Assembly: GCA_023412915.1 (NCBI GenBank)
Contig: JAEZRE010000023.1
Coordinates: 1 to 64,000 of the forward strand
Direction of reading: 5' to 3'
DNA: 64,000 nt
Origin: Bacillota bacterium
GTDB lineage: Bacteria; Bacillota; Clostridia; Acetivibrionales; DTU013
Part shown: positions 49,807-58,657 of the stretch, in pieces
How positions within the stretch are numbered: the stretch's first letter is position 1
Layout: each line of letters starts with the position of its first letter
Program-made: the position numbers and the translations under genes
The notes under the pieces: generated by a model
Seen by the model: only the letters and a program-made list of their open reading frames with translations
The model's database searches: none
Told to the model about the DNA's origin: nothing

Positions 49807-52563
49807 TCATACACCCCTGAAATAGTGGCCCTTCGTATACCTGCCTTCGTTCGGCATAGCTGCCTTAAAGCCTGAAGGCCTTACATTATTGTCAAACAGC
49901 GCAGCCTTGTAGAGCTTGACCAGCTCTCTGACCTGCTCCGGCCCTTCATCCCATATGTACATTCTAAGCAACCCTATTCCGGCGTCGGCAAGAGCTTTTA
50001 CGACCTCCGGAACAAACAGGATATCCGAATTCAATATGGTACTCCTGCAATCAGTCCTGTCGCACAGCACGGGGAATTCCGAGCCCTTTCTGTCTCTCAT
50101 GCTGTAATCGCTCCCGGTGCACACGGCGCTGCATTTTGACCCTGCTGCAAAGCCTCCTGCTATGCTTCCCACGGGACAGTATTCGCTGATCATAAGCGGC
50201 AGCCTTCCATAAACGGCGGCTTCAGGAACGACTGAGCTTCCGTTGCCCGCCTTGACCGCCTTTCCTATACAGGCAGCCTGCTGCAAAGTCAGTTCCGCCG
50301 AAAGCGCTGCGCTTTCCAGTCCAAGGCCTGCGGCCTCGAGAAATGAATTCGTATTGAATATGTTAAGCGGAAGGTCTCCTGCAAGCCGGATACCGCATCT
50401 GCTCAGCTTCTTCAAAGTGCCAGCATTGCCGCACAAAAGTCCATCCACAGCATCCGCGGGCGTGGCTTCCGAAGCGGCTGCGCGGCGGTCTGCCGGAGCG
50501 TTTTCACCGGTGCGCCCTTCTTCAGGCTTTTTTATTGTGAACCTTTCTATCAGCTTTTCATAACTGCCGCGCGTAACAGAAGGCAGCCAGGCGAAAACCT
50601 CGGTCCCCGCGGTCTTAAGCGCTTTTACCGAATCCCTGAAGCCGGGCTTCATCATCGAGACAAAAGGAAGATAAACCCTGTCTGCGCCTAATGAGGCGTA
50701 ATCATAGTGCTCATCCCATCTGTAAAAATAGACCGATAATCTGGCGTTACCATTGGTGGAGATTGTTTCCAGCAGCCCGCTGCTTTGCGGCGCAGCCGGG
50801 CAAGCTGCGTTAACCACCTTGTCTATCCGGCCGACCGTACCATCCCCATCCCGCCGATCCATGCCCTCCAGCGCCTGTCTGCCCGCGCCATCCCGGTTTC
50901 GCCGGTCCGGATAACGGTCTGCCCTTATTTTGTAGAGTTCATCGAGCGCCTGTCTTCTAACCTCGTTGATTTCACTTATGGGTATCGTAAGTCCGCTTGC
51001 TATATCGATTTCCAGTTCTGAGAAGTAAAAAGGTGTCGAACCGGTCCTGCTCAGCTGTTCCTTCAGCCTCTCGTCCGAGAGAGGCTTGTTTATCGCCTCT
51101 TCCGGCAAAAGCGTTCCCCGGGCCGTCACTATATGCCCTTCGGTGTCCCCGACGTTCAGGGTCAGCGGCTGTCCAACCTCCAGAAAAGCCTTTCCCTTTA
51201 AAGCCGCGCGTTTTATGATTTTTCCCGAGAAGGTTTCCCGGGCGGTTTTATTCAAAGTGATATCCAGTGTCTTATAGACGCCGCTCCCCGGTGTTATACG
51301 TCCTCTGAATTCACCGACGGAGGCAAGCTCGCCCTTTTTGGCTATTCTTACATTTTGCCTGCCTGTGTTTAACGATGTGACCGTACCACCCGGGCTATCG
51401 GAGTCTCCGGTCCATATCTCGACCCCGTCCCCTATCGACAGGTCCCATTCGAGCCTTACGGTTATGGTTCGCGAACGGCTGTCATATGCCTGGACCTTCC
51501 CAAGGTAAATGCCACTGTTATTTGGCTTTTCATAGCTCATCATATCGGCTCCGCTTTTACCCTTCATGTAACCGGAAGAGAAGCCGCCCCTATTATATAT
51601 CTGAAGAAGGTCATGCCTGTCCGCAGCCTCGACGCCAGGCTGCCGAACACCTTCTGAAATATCGTCCGCAACTGCCATATCCAGATATTTTCTGTACAGG
51701 CGCACCACTGTAGCCACATACTCCGGACTTTTCATCCTGCCCTCGATCTTGAGCGAAGTTATACCCGAATTTGCAATATCCCCCATGTAGTCAAGCATGC
51801 TCATGTCCTTGGGGCTCATCAGGTACCCGGATCCGCTCCCCGAGGCGTTTTCCTTCGCTGACGGCGCGGTTGCCCTAAGATAGCGAGTCTGGTTTACTGG
51901 CTTGCCTTCGCGCATATCCACAAGCTGCCAGGGCAGCCTGCAGGGCTGCGCGCATTTTCCCCTGTTGCCGCTCCTGCCGCCGATCATGCTGCTCATGAGA
52001 CATTGTCCCGAGTAGCATACGCAAAGTGCTCCGTGAACGAAGGCTTCTATTTCAAGCTTTGTATTGCGCGCTATATATGAGATTTCCTCCAATGGCAGCT
52101 CCCTCGCAAGTACCACCCTTCTGAAGCCCATAGCTTCGAGAACCCGCACGCCTTCCAGGTCATATACCGTCATCTGGGTGCTGCCGTGCAGCGGAACATC
52201 GGGCATTACCTTTCTGAGCGCAGCCGCGAGACCGAGATCCTGCACGATTATGCCGTCTATGCCCGCATAACGCGCTTCGGCGGCAAATTCGAGCGCCTGC
52301 TTCATCTCATCATCGGATATGAGCGTATTGAGCGTCAGGTAGATGTTGACGCCGCGCGCATGTGCATATAGCAATTCCTCGCGAAGCGTATCCGCATCGA
52401 AGTTATCGGCATTTTCCCGGGCGTTGAAGGACCTGCCTCCAAGGTAAACCGCGTCGGCCCCGTTTTCAACAGCCGCATGCAGCGCGCCGCGGTTTCCGGC
52501 GGGCGCGAGCAGCTCTATCCTTCTATTGTATCTGTTCAAATTACTGATCTCTGATGTATCCAT
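49807..52563 (-). CDS. Peptidase U32 family protein with DUF3656 (RlhA/YhbU-like)
   Basis: 918 residues. An N-terminal TIM-barrel-like U32 domain starts IELLAPAGNRGALHAAVENG and holds the family signature AFVHGALCVCYSGQCLMSS, then GNRGKCAQPCR (about 174-204), whose cysteines are proposed Fe-S ligands. A DUF3656 region (~390-520) and a second U32-like barrel follow, ending in RTDCRSTILNSDIL. Relatives such as E. coli RlhA modify 23S rRNA (hydroxycytidine) rather than acting as proteases. GGGAGAAACG precedes the ATG. It is upstream of dut and downstream of zapA on the same strand. Confidence 0.93.
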   Translation of the reverse strand: MDTSEISNLNRYNRRIELLAPAGNRGALHAAVENGADAVYLGGRSFNARENADNFDADTLREELLYAHARGVNIYLTLNTLISDDEMKQALEFAAEARYAGIDGIIVQDLGLAAALRKVMPDVPLHGSTQMTVYDLEGVRVLEAMGFRRVVLARELPLEEISYIARNTKLEIEAFVHGALCVCYSGQCLMSSMIGGRSGNRGKCAQPCRLPWQLVDMREGKPVNQTRYLRATAPSAKENASGSGSGYLMSPKDMSMLDYMGDIANSGITSLKIEGRMKSPEYVATVVRLYRKYLDMAVADDISEGVRQPGVEAADRHDLLQIYNRGGFSSGYMKGKSGADMMSYEKPNNSGIYLGKVQAYDSRSRTITVRLEWDLSIGDGVEIWTGDSDSPGGTVTSLNTGRQNVRIAKKGELASVGEFRGRITPGSGVYKTLDITLNKTARETFSGKIIKRAALKGKAFLEVGQPLTLNVGDTEGHIVTARGTLLPEEAINKPLSDERLKEQLSRTGSTPFYFSELEIDIASGLTIPISEINEVRRQALDELYKIRADRYPDRRNRDGAGRQALEGMDRRDGDGTVGRIDKVVNAACPAAPQSSGLLETISTNGNARLSVYFYRWDEHYDYASLGADRVYLPFVSMMKPGFRDSVKALKTAGTEVFAWLPSVTRGSYEKLIERFTIKKPEEGRTGENAPADRRAAASEATPADAVDGLLCGNAGTLKKLSRCGIRLAGDLPLNIFNTNSFLEAAGLGLESAALSAELTLQQAACIGKAVKAGNGSSVVPEAAVYGRLPLMISEYCPVGSIAGGFAAGSKCSAVCTGSDYSMRDRKGSEFPVLCDRTDCRSTILNSDILFVPEVVKALADAGIGLLRMYIWDEGPEQVRELVKLYKAALFDNNVRPSGFKAAMPNEGRYTKGHYFRGV

Positions 52564-52738
52564 CGTTTCTCCCGCAATATACTTTATAAGTACAAACAGC
52601 TATAGATAATCTGTCCCTTAACGCTGTGCCGTATTCCATGACATGCCGCCGCAATTTGGCGGTATCCTCCGGCGTCCAATGGCTTTTGCCGATGTTTCAG
52701 ACACCCCGCTGCAGGCATCCGCCCTCTGCCTGCCTACA

Positions 52739-52774
52739 ATAAAAATCGCTCCGCGGTTCCTCCCGCGAAGCGAT
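52739..52774 (-). terminator. Terminator of zapA
   Basis: ATCGCT.CGCGG and CCGCG.AGCGAT stem followed on the minus strand by TTTTTATT, 14 bp past the stop. Confidence 0.9.
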
Positions 52775-52787
52775 AGTTTTGCAAAAC

Positions 52788-53198
52788 TTATTCTCTCGCT
52801 CTTTCAGCCCTGTCAAGCGAAATTCTGACCTCTCCGAGCTCTGCTTCCCGCTTTGCGAGATCAAGCTTGAGAGTTGCATTCATTTCGTTCAGTGCCGAAT
52901 TTTCCTGCAGCAGCCGCTGTTTCTCTTCCCTGAGGCTTTCGAGTTCATCAAGCGCCTTTTTGAGCTCTTTCCTGGCGTCTTGCTCACTTTCCCGGCTCTT
53001 GAAGAAATCATCGGCGACGTTTATCGATGTAAGGACTGCCGCGAGCGAAGTACTGAGACTGGAGCTGTATCTCAATATCTCAGTCATCTTTTTATCTATA
53101 TAGTGCCCGACCTTTTGAATATACTCCTCCGGCTCGGTTCCTACTATAGTATAATCCTTGCCCGCAATCCTCAGCTCCACCTTGTTTCTTGCGCTCAA
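52788..53198 (-). CDS. zapA: Cell division protein ZapA
   Basis: 136 residues. The N-terminal ZapA domain reads VELRIAGKDYTIVGTEPEEY and VGHYIDKKMTEI. It is followed by a long coiled coil (about 65-135), giving the dimer-forming extension of Firmicute ZapA. It promotes FtsZ bundling at the division site. The start is a TTG with AAAGGATG about ten bases upstream. A zapA gene beside a U32 gene is a common arrangement in Clostridia. Confidence 0.92.
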   Translation of the reverse strand: MSARNKVELRIAGKDYTIVGTEPEEYIQKVGHYIDKKMTEILRYSSSLSTSLAAVLTSINVADDFFKSRESEQDARKELKKALDELESLREEKQRLLQENSALNEMNATLKLDLAKREAELGEVRISLDRAERARE

Positions 53199-53342
53199 CT
53201 CAAATCAGCATCCTTTCGGCAGCGTCTCAAGCTCTTCATCCTGTCGCTTCGGCATCAAAGGGGATGTACTTGTTCCATCCTCTCATATTATACTATATTA
53301 AGCCAAAAAAGCATATATTTTAATATTTTTTGATCTTATTTA

Positions 53343-54788
53343 TTATTTTGCGACTTCTTTGTCGCCTTTCGCACTATCTCTGACCTCTTCCTTGCCGCTC
53401 GCATATTTTCTCAGGATATCGGTTATGTCGACGCCCGTGAGTCCCTTGACCGTTTCAGGCAGCTGCGCTATCACTCCTGTGATATCCTTTGTCAGCTTTG
53501 ATGCGCCGGAATCGCCTATCATTACTATCTTTTCCGTCTTCGCGAGAGGCTGCGCTATAGCTGACGCTATATCCGGCAGCTTTTCGATGACCATCTGCGC
53601 GATAGCCGCATCGTTGAACTGCTTGTATGCTTCCGCTTTCTTGGCCAGTGCAGCCGCTTCGGCTTCACCTTTCGCCTTGATGATCTCAGCTTCCGCAAGA
53701 CCAGCCGCCTTGATCGCCTCGGCTTTTGCAAGACCTTCTGCTTTTATAGCGAAGGACTGAGCTTCTGCTTCCTTGGACTTCTTAACCTTGTCGGCTTCGG
53801 CGGATATCTCGGTCTTGAACCTGTCGGCTTCGGCAGGCTTCCTGATCATTGCGTCGAGTTCCTTTTCTTTTCTGAGAGCTTCCTGTTCCTGCAGCTCGAT
53901 TTCCTTCTGTTTCTTGACGATCTCGACCTGCATTGCTTCCTTCTCGACTTCCTGCTGTATGACAAATTTCTTTTTGTCGTATGAAAGATCAGCCTCGGCC
54001 TTCCTTTCATTGATGGCGGCCTGGTAATCGGCGACCTTCATTTCCTTGTCCCTGTTGGATTCGGCAACCTTGGTCTCAGCGAGGTATTTGGCAGTCTGCC
54101 CTGCCTGCATGGCCTCGGCGCTCTTTATATCGGCATCCCTCTTGGCTTCCGCCTGGCCTATGACGGCATCCCTCTGCACCCTTGCGATCTGTGCTTTACC
54201 AAGGCTCTCAAGGTAACCGTTCTTGTCGGCGATTTCTCTAATGGTAAAGGATATGATTTTGAGACCCATGTTAGCGAGATCCCCGGCTGCAAGCTCCTGC
54301 ACCTTCTGCGCGAACGCGTCCCTGTTCTGGTTTATCTCCTCTACCGTCAGGTTCCCTACGATCGAACGCAGGTGACCTTCAAGAGTCTGCGTGGCGATAC
54401 GCTTGATCTCATCCTCTTTGAGGCTCAAAAATTGTTCCGCTGCGGTCGCTATGGCTTCCTGGCTCGAATCGATCTTGACCTGTGCGATACCGTCGACCGA
54501 AACCTGTACTCCCTGCGAAGTGTATGCGCTTGAGTTGACGTCAAGAGGCATGATTCTTAGCGATATGGTCTTCGAGACTTCCAATACAGGCAAGACAAAA
54601 GTTGCCCCGCCTCTTACAATTCTGAAACCAACCACTTGACCGTTAGGCAGTCTTTTTTTACGTCCTGATACAATCAATGCCTCATCAGGTCCAACCTTCA
54701 CGTATCTGCCGACAAAAACAGATATCAGGATGAAAAGGATGACAACCAGGACAATAGCGATCATAATCGGCAATGCGTAAGAACCCAT
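53343..54788 (-). CDS. floT: Flotillin-like SPFH membrane-scaffold protein (FloT/YuaG type)
   Basis: 481 residues. One N-terminal membrane helix (~7-30), an SPFH/PHB domain (~30-200, GRYVKVGPDEALIVSGRKK), then a long Ala/Glu/Lys-rich coiled coil (~200-400) with flotillin EA repeats and the C-terminal segment DAAIAQMVIEKLPDIASAIA. Flotillins organise membrane domains in the cytoplasmic membrane. The NfeD-type gene lies 17 bp upstream, the standard yuaF-floT pairing. Confidence 0.95.
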   Translation of the reverse strand: MGSYALPIMIAIVLVVILFILISVFVGRYVKVGPDEALIVSGRKKRLPNGQVVGFRIVRGGATFVLPVLEVSKTISLRIMPLDVNSSAYTSQGVQVSVDGIAQVKIDSSQEAIATAAEQFLSLKEDEIKRIATQTLEGHLRSIVGNLTVEEINQNRDAFAQKVQELAAGDLANMGLKIISFTIREIADKNGYLESLGKAQIARVQRDAVIGQAEAKRDADIKSAEAMQAGQTAKYLAETKVAESNRDKEMKVADYQAAINERKAEADLSYDKKKFVIQQEVEKEAMQVEIVKKQKEIELQEQEALRKEKELDAMIRKPAEADRFKTEISAEADKVKKSKEAEAQSFAIKAEGLAKAEAIKAAGLAEAEIIKAKGEAEAAALAKKAEAYKQFNDAAIAQMVIEKLPDIASAIAQPLAKTEKIVMIGDSGASKLTKDITGVIAQLPETVKGLTGVDITDILRKYASGKEEVRDSAKGDKEVAK

Positions 54789-54805
54789 TACAATTCCTCC
54801 CTTAA

Positions 54806-55567
54806 TTAATTATTTCCAGCATCTCTGCGTGGTTTCCCGTTTTCCCTGTTTTCCTGCTCCTCACAGCTTATTTCGATTTCGTCCAGAGTCAGCTTCTGCT
54901 GCACGACCGCCACATTTCCCGCGATTTCCCTGATAATGACCGTCGCACCTCTTTTGATCGCGCTCCCCTCCATAGACCTGGCGGATTGGGTGTATCTTAT
55001 GCCGTTGGCGACGTAAGCTATCTCTCCAAGGCCTTTCTCCGGCACTGGCGTTAATACCTCGGCTTCGGTGCCTACCAGTTCGTCCAGGGAATAAATTGAG
55101 TTGGACTGCGAACCATACATAAACTTGACGATTCCGAAAAACAAAGCCGCTCCTATGGCTCCTGCAAACCCCAGCGAAATGATGGTGCTCATAAGCCCGG
55201 AAATACCGAAGCCCTTCATTGAAATAATGCCTACCGCACCGAAGGTGCTGATAGCGCCGGCAATAACAAGCGGATTGAAAGGCGACGGGGTATCCGCCGA
55301 ATCGGAGCCATGCTGTACCCCGGAATCATTTCCCGGGCCGGCACTGTGGAGTGCATCAGCTCCTGCAGTATTCTCGAAGCCTCCGGCATGGTCCGCTCCC
55401 ACCGTATGGTCGAGACCCCCCGCATGATCGAAGCTGCCGACATGGTCGGCTCCGCCCGCATGGTCCATTCCGTGGTCTCCTCCGTGACCCCCGAGGATCA
55501 GCGACAGAACGGAATAAAATAAACCGAATGCGAGACAACCGATAAATACGTAAAGCAGAAAAATCAC
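54806..55567 (-). CDS. NfeD/YuaF-like membrane protein with His-Asp-Gly repeat loop
   Basis: 253 residues. One N-terminal membrane helix is followed by a loop of about 40 residues (27-66) in which DHAGG-type units recur (DHAGGADHVG, DHAGGLDHTV, DHAGGFEN). Two to three more helices (~95-150) and a C-terminal OB-fold NfeD domain (GTEAEVLTPVPEKGLGEIAY, IKRGATVIIREI) complete it. It is the usual partner of flotillin. The His-rich loop may bind divalent metal (inference). The start is unclear: the GTG at 55567 overlaps GGGAGGTG, whereas a CTG at 55558 is correctly spaced eight bases from it. Confidence 0.85.
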   Translation of the reverse strand: MIFLLYVFIGCLAFGLFYSVLSLILGGHGGDHGMDHAGGADHVGSFDHAGGLDHTVGADHAGGFENTAGADALHSAGPGNDSGVQHGSDSADTPSPFNPLVIAGAISTFGAVGIISMKGFGISGLMSTIISLGFAGAIGAALFFGIVKFMYGSQSNSIYSLDELVGTEAEVLTPVPEKGLGEIAYVANGIRYTQSARSMEGSAIKRGATVIIREIAGNVAVVQQKLTLDEIEISCEEQENRENGKPRRDAGNN

Positions 55568-55787
55568 CTCCCGCTATAAAACTTACCAAATTATTCTACC
55601 ATATCCGCCTGATCTTTGAAATGGCTTGTGAATCTGTACTATATACGATGCGTTATTGAAAATGGTCTCATAAAAACATGAACGGTAAACTAAAGGACAA
55701 AATCACGGTAAAACAAGTTTGCCAGTATTGCAAAAGGTGCCCATATAGATGAAAATGCCGATAGAAAAACGAAAGGCCAGTACAAAA

Positions 55788-55829
55788 ACAAAAAGGCCGG
55801 CCATATATCAACTAAATACGACCAGCCTT
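55788..55829 (-). terminator. Terminator of the repeat-rich protein gene
   Basis: AAGGCTGGTC and GGCCGGCCTT form a stem with G-U pairs, followed on the minus strand by TTTTGTTTTTG, 50 bp past the stop at 55876. Confidence 0.65.
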
Positions 55830-55875
55830 ATCCATATGTCTTGATCTATTGACAAAAAACCAAAAGCGAGTTGTC

Positions 55876-58026
55876 TCACTCCTGATTGAGATTCAATATC
55901 TTACCATCATCCGGGTTTATATAGACAAGCCAGTAACCGAAGGCGCCATAACGCGATCTGCCCCCGTCCGCCTGCACCCATTTACTCAGTTCGCCGAACG
56001 GCTTACGGTCAACCATGTGCATTCCCGGCACTCCGCATACGACGTATTTCTGGCCATCCTTCCTCGTAAAAATTCCGACGATGAGGTGACGGTACTTGTA
56101 ATGCGCCAGCATTACCGCCGGGTTGAACATAAGCGGCGACCTTATGTTGTTCTGGTAAAGGATGTTGTTGAGATTCACAGGATTCGTGATCTTCCACCAC
56201 ACGTAATCGCTTCGTTTGCTGTGGAACGGATCGTTCAGCTCAAAATTCAGGTCAAGAATTGCCCTGAGCCTTGACAGGTCACCGGCCGGCATAACCTCTT
56301 CGGCCGCTCCCCTGCGATTGGCTTTGCAGGTCTCACACGGGCTGGCGTCTCCCCCCGCCGGATTCAAAAAGGCTCCGCAGATATTCCCGTTGAGATACAG
56401 GCATTCGGTATTGAGGTTACCGTTACCAATAGGGTATTGGTATTCGGGCGGCGCTGCATTCTGTCCCTTATCGGCCTCTTCAGCCTGTGGCTGTTGCGAG
56501 CCGCCATGCATGTGCAGCACATTATTCTGTGGCTTCTGTATGTTTTCGGGAATGTTTTCGGGTATGTTCTCCTGTGCGTTTTCGGGTATGTTTTCAGGTA
56601 TGTTCTCCTGTGCGTTTTCGGGAATGTTTTCCGGCATGTTCTCCGGTATGTTTTCCGGAGTGTTCTCCTGCGCGTTTTCCGGTATGTTTTCCGGTATGTT
56701 TTCCTGCAATTGCTGCACCTTGCTATCGTAGTCCTCAGCCATCTGCACCGGCTCCCCCGGTTGCTTGCCCATTTCGGAGAAATCCTGAGCCGATGTTTCC
56801 GGCTTTATATGATACGGTCCTATCTGCGGCTGTTCTGCCGCGAATTCCATAGATTCCTCCTGATGCCAGACAGGTTCCTGGTACTGCTGTCCCTGCTCGT
56901 CCTCCTGCTGTTGGGCAGATTCGTAAGGCTGAACGGACTGCTGAAATGCCTGCTGGTATGGAGCGTACATTTGAGGCGGCTGCGCATAGATCTGGTAGGG
57001 GTTATAGGTATTCGGCGGCTGTTCCTGATACACCGGATAAGGGATATATGGCTGGGGTTGCTGAAATTGGTAATTCTGGCCCTGTCCATACTGCTCCGGC
57101 TCTGCCCCGTAAAGCTGGGTCGCTTGCTGGCCGGACGGGTATTGATATACCTGTGGCTGACCACCCACAGGGTTGGGGCTTTGCTGATAGTTCTGCTGCT
57201 GGTCATTTACCGGGACAGAAGCCTCTTGATATATCTGCGGCTGAGCACCAAACTGCGGCTGGTCATCCGCCTGCTCCTGAGCTGTCCCCTGCTGTCCCTG
57301 AGCCTGCTCGTTCGGCTTCGTTGGTTCAATATTCATGACGTCTTCTGGTCCGCTATATTCTGCAGGCTGCAGCTCCACCGCCGGCCCTGGCTTTGTTTCC
57401 GGCTTCACTTCCGGCTTTGTTTCCGGCTTCACTTCCGGTTTCGTTTCGGATTTGGCACCAGTCTTTACCTCAGGTTTAATTTCCGGCATTATCCCGGATT
57501 TGATCTCAGGTTTCGTTACCGGCTTGATTTCCGGCTTTTTCTCAAACTTCGGCAATTGCTTGATCTCCGCCTGTACAGGTTTTTTAACCATCCTTGACAT
57601 GCGGAAATCGCCTCTCCAATCGACGCGCTTATTCCTATATGCTGCCAACGGGCAGGCGGGACTGCTTTCGAAGCCGCCGGAGCTTTCGGCGACAATGGCG
57701 AACACATCGAAGCCTTCTATCGGAACTCCCGATCTGCCAACATCCGATGGATCGAATATCCACTCGATTTCGGTATTTCCCGGCCTTAACCCTAAATTCC
57801 CCGCATATACCAAAGCTTTCGGTATACTGCCAGCGCGCAGCAAATAAAGGGCATATTCAAATCTCCCGTTTCCCGGCCGCAGGTTCTGTACAGCAGCATG
57901 CAGCCTGCCCCTTCCGTCGCGCACCTCCACCTTTATATGGCCGGATGGTTTCTGTCCCGCTTCGTAGCCGGTATCCTCATTGACAAATATAAAGTAATTT
58001 CTTTGGAACCCAGACCTCGCATCCAA
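55876..58026 (-). CDS. Large unknown protein with charged, Gln-rich and ENIPENAQ repeats
   Basis: 716 residues, no signal peptide. The N-terminal ~140 residues form a beta-sandwich-like domain (VEVRDGRGRLHAAVQNLRPG, GFDVFAIVAESSGGFES). A Lys-Pro-Glu repeat linker (~145-225) and a Gln/Pro/Tyr-rich stretch (~235-400) follow. About a dozen pentapeptide units alternating ENIP, ENAQ and ENMP occupy ~437-497. A C-terminal domain (~540-716) has CLYLNGNICGAFLNP, CETCKAN, and a YGAFGYWLVYINPDDGKI end. I recognise no family; disorder and repeats suggest a structural spore or envelope component. GGAGG fits the TTG at 58026 better than 58032. Confidence 0.75.
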   Translation of the reverse strand: MDARSGFQRNYFIFVNEDTGYEAGQKPSGHIKVEVRDGRGRLHAAVQNLRPGNGRFEYALYLLRAGSIPKALVYAGNLGLRPGNTEIEWIFDPSDVGRSGVPIEGFDVFAIVAESSGGFESSPACPLAAYRNKRVDWRGDFRMSRMVKKPVQAEIKQLPKFEKKPEIKPVTKPEIKSGIMPEIKPEVKTGAKSETKPEVKPETKPEVKPETKPGPAVELQPAEYSGPEDVMNIEPTKPNEQAQGQQGTAQEQADDQPQFGAQPQIYQEASVPVNDQQQNYQQSPNPVGGQPQVYQYPSGQQATQLYGAEPEQYGQGQNYQFQQPQPYIPYPVYQEQPPNTYNPYQIYAQPPQMYAPYQQAFQQSVQPYESAQQQEDEQGQQYQEPVWHQEESMEFAAEQPQIGPYHIKPETSAQDFSEMGKQPGEPVQMAEDYDSKVQQLQENIPENIPENAQENTPENIPENMPENIPENAQENIPENIPENAQENIPENIPENIQKPQNNVLHMHGGSQQPQAEEADKGQNAAPPEYQYPIGNGNLNTECLYLNGNICGAFLNPAGGDASPCETCKANRRGAAEEVMPAGDLSRLRAILDLNFELNDPFHSKRSDYVWWKITNPVNLNNILYQNNIRSPLMFNPAVMLAHYKYRHLIVGIFTRKDGQKYVVCGVPGMHMVDRKPFGELSKWVQADGGRSRYGAFGYWLVYINPDDGKILNLNQE
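56535..56713 (-). repeat. In-frame 12- to 15-bp tandem repeat (ENIPEN/ENAQ)
   Basis: Units of GAAAACATACC-like sequence with variants encode ENIPENIPENAQ. The array is imperfect at the base level but nearly perfect in protein. Confidence 0.88.
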
Positions 58027-58173
58027 TCCCAATCCCTCCGATACTGCATTTACTTTCCCTGCCGGCGCCGGTTTGCGGCGGTACGGCTTGTCATACTATA
58101 AAATAAACCATCATAGGATTATATGACGGTTTATTTTAATTGATGCTATCTTGTACCGAATCCGGGAAATATG

Positions 58174-58311
58174 CTAGCGTTTCCCGCCTTTTTTCTTATA
58201 CTCCGGTCGCGCTTTTACAGGTTCCTTGCTCTTATCGATCTGGTCGTTGTAAAAAGCGGGGTCTCCGATGGCTTCCTTGACTATGCCTTTATCACGCATT
58301 TTTTCTTTCAT
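58174..58311 (-). CDS. Small basic hypothetical protein
   Basis: 45 residues: a start MKEKMRDKGIVKEAIGDPAF, then a Lys-rich end ..PVKARPEYKKKGGKR. There is no Cys or membrane segment. GAAGGGAGTGATCGAT before the ATG is a strong ribosome site, which is the main support. It is isolated and on the opposite strand to pckG. Similar short, basic proteins of spore-formers exist, but I cannot name a family. Confidence 0.6.
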   Translation of the reverse strand: MKEKMRDKGIVKEAIGDPAFYNDQIDKSKEPVKARPEYKKKGGKR

Positions 58312-58657
58312 ATCGATCACTCCCTTCTTTTCAATAATTTATTTTCTACAGTTTTCAGGAGAAATATCAAAGTTTATCTGTTATGAAAATGAAGGATTGC
58401 AATTTAAAAATTGCAAAAAGCTAGAATTGTAATAGCACATTAAGCATTTAGGCCGCAAAATGATAGAGTATAGTGGCGCCGGTTGCAAAAAACTTGAATA
58501 ATCCCATGTTGTATATTTCATTAGTATATGGTAGAATTGTTAGTGAAAAAATTAACCAAGTACATAACGCATTACTCGGTTATAGCAGCGCATGTACGAT
58601 ATAATGTAACAAGCGCAGGAAATAATAAGCGTATAAAATGAAAGGAGATTATAAGAT
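58312..58657. other. Intergenic region before pckG
   Basis: 345 bp, AT-rich, no gene. A TATAAT at 58600-58605 is a likely -10 for pckG (the -35 is poor), giving a leader of about 50 nt with AAAGGAG. No known riboswitch is seen. Confidence 0.4.

Noticed and set aside
56437..57597. 386-codon plus-strand frame with Leu/Arg-rich low-complexity protein
   Set aside because: It is an antisense shadow of the repeat-rich minus-strand gene; the repeats explain the long open frame.
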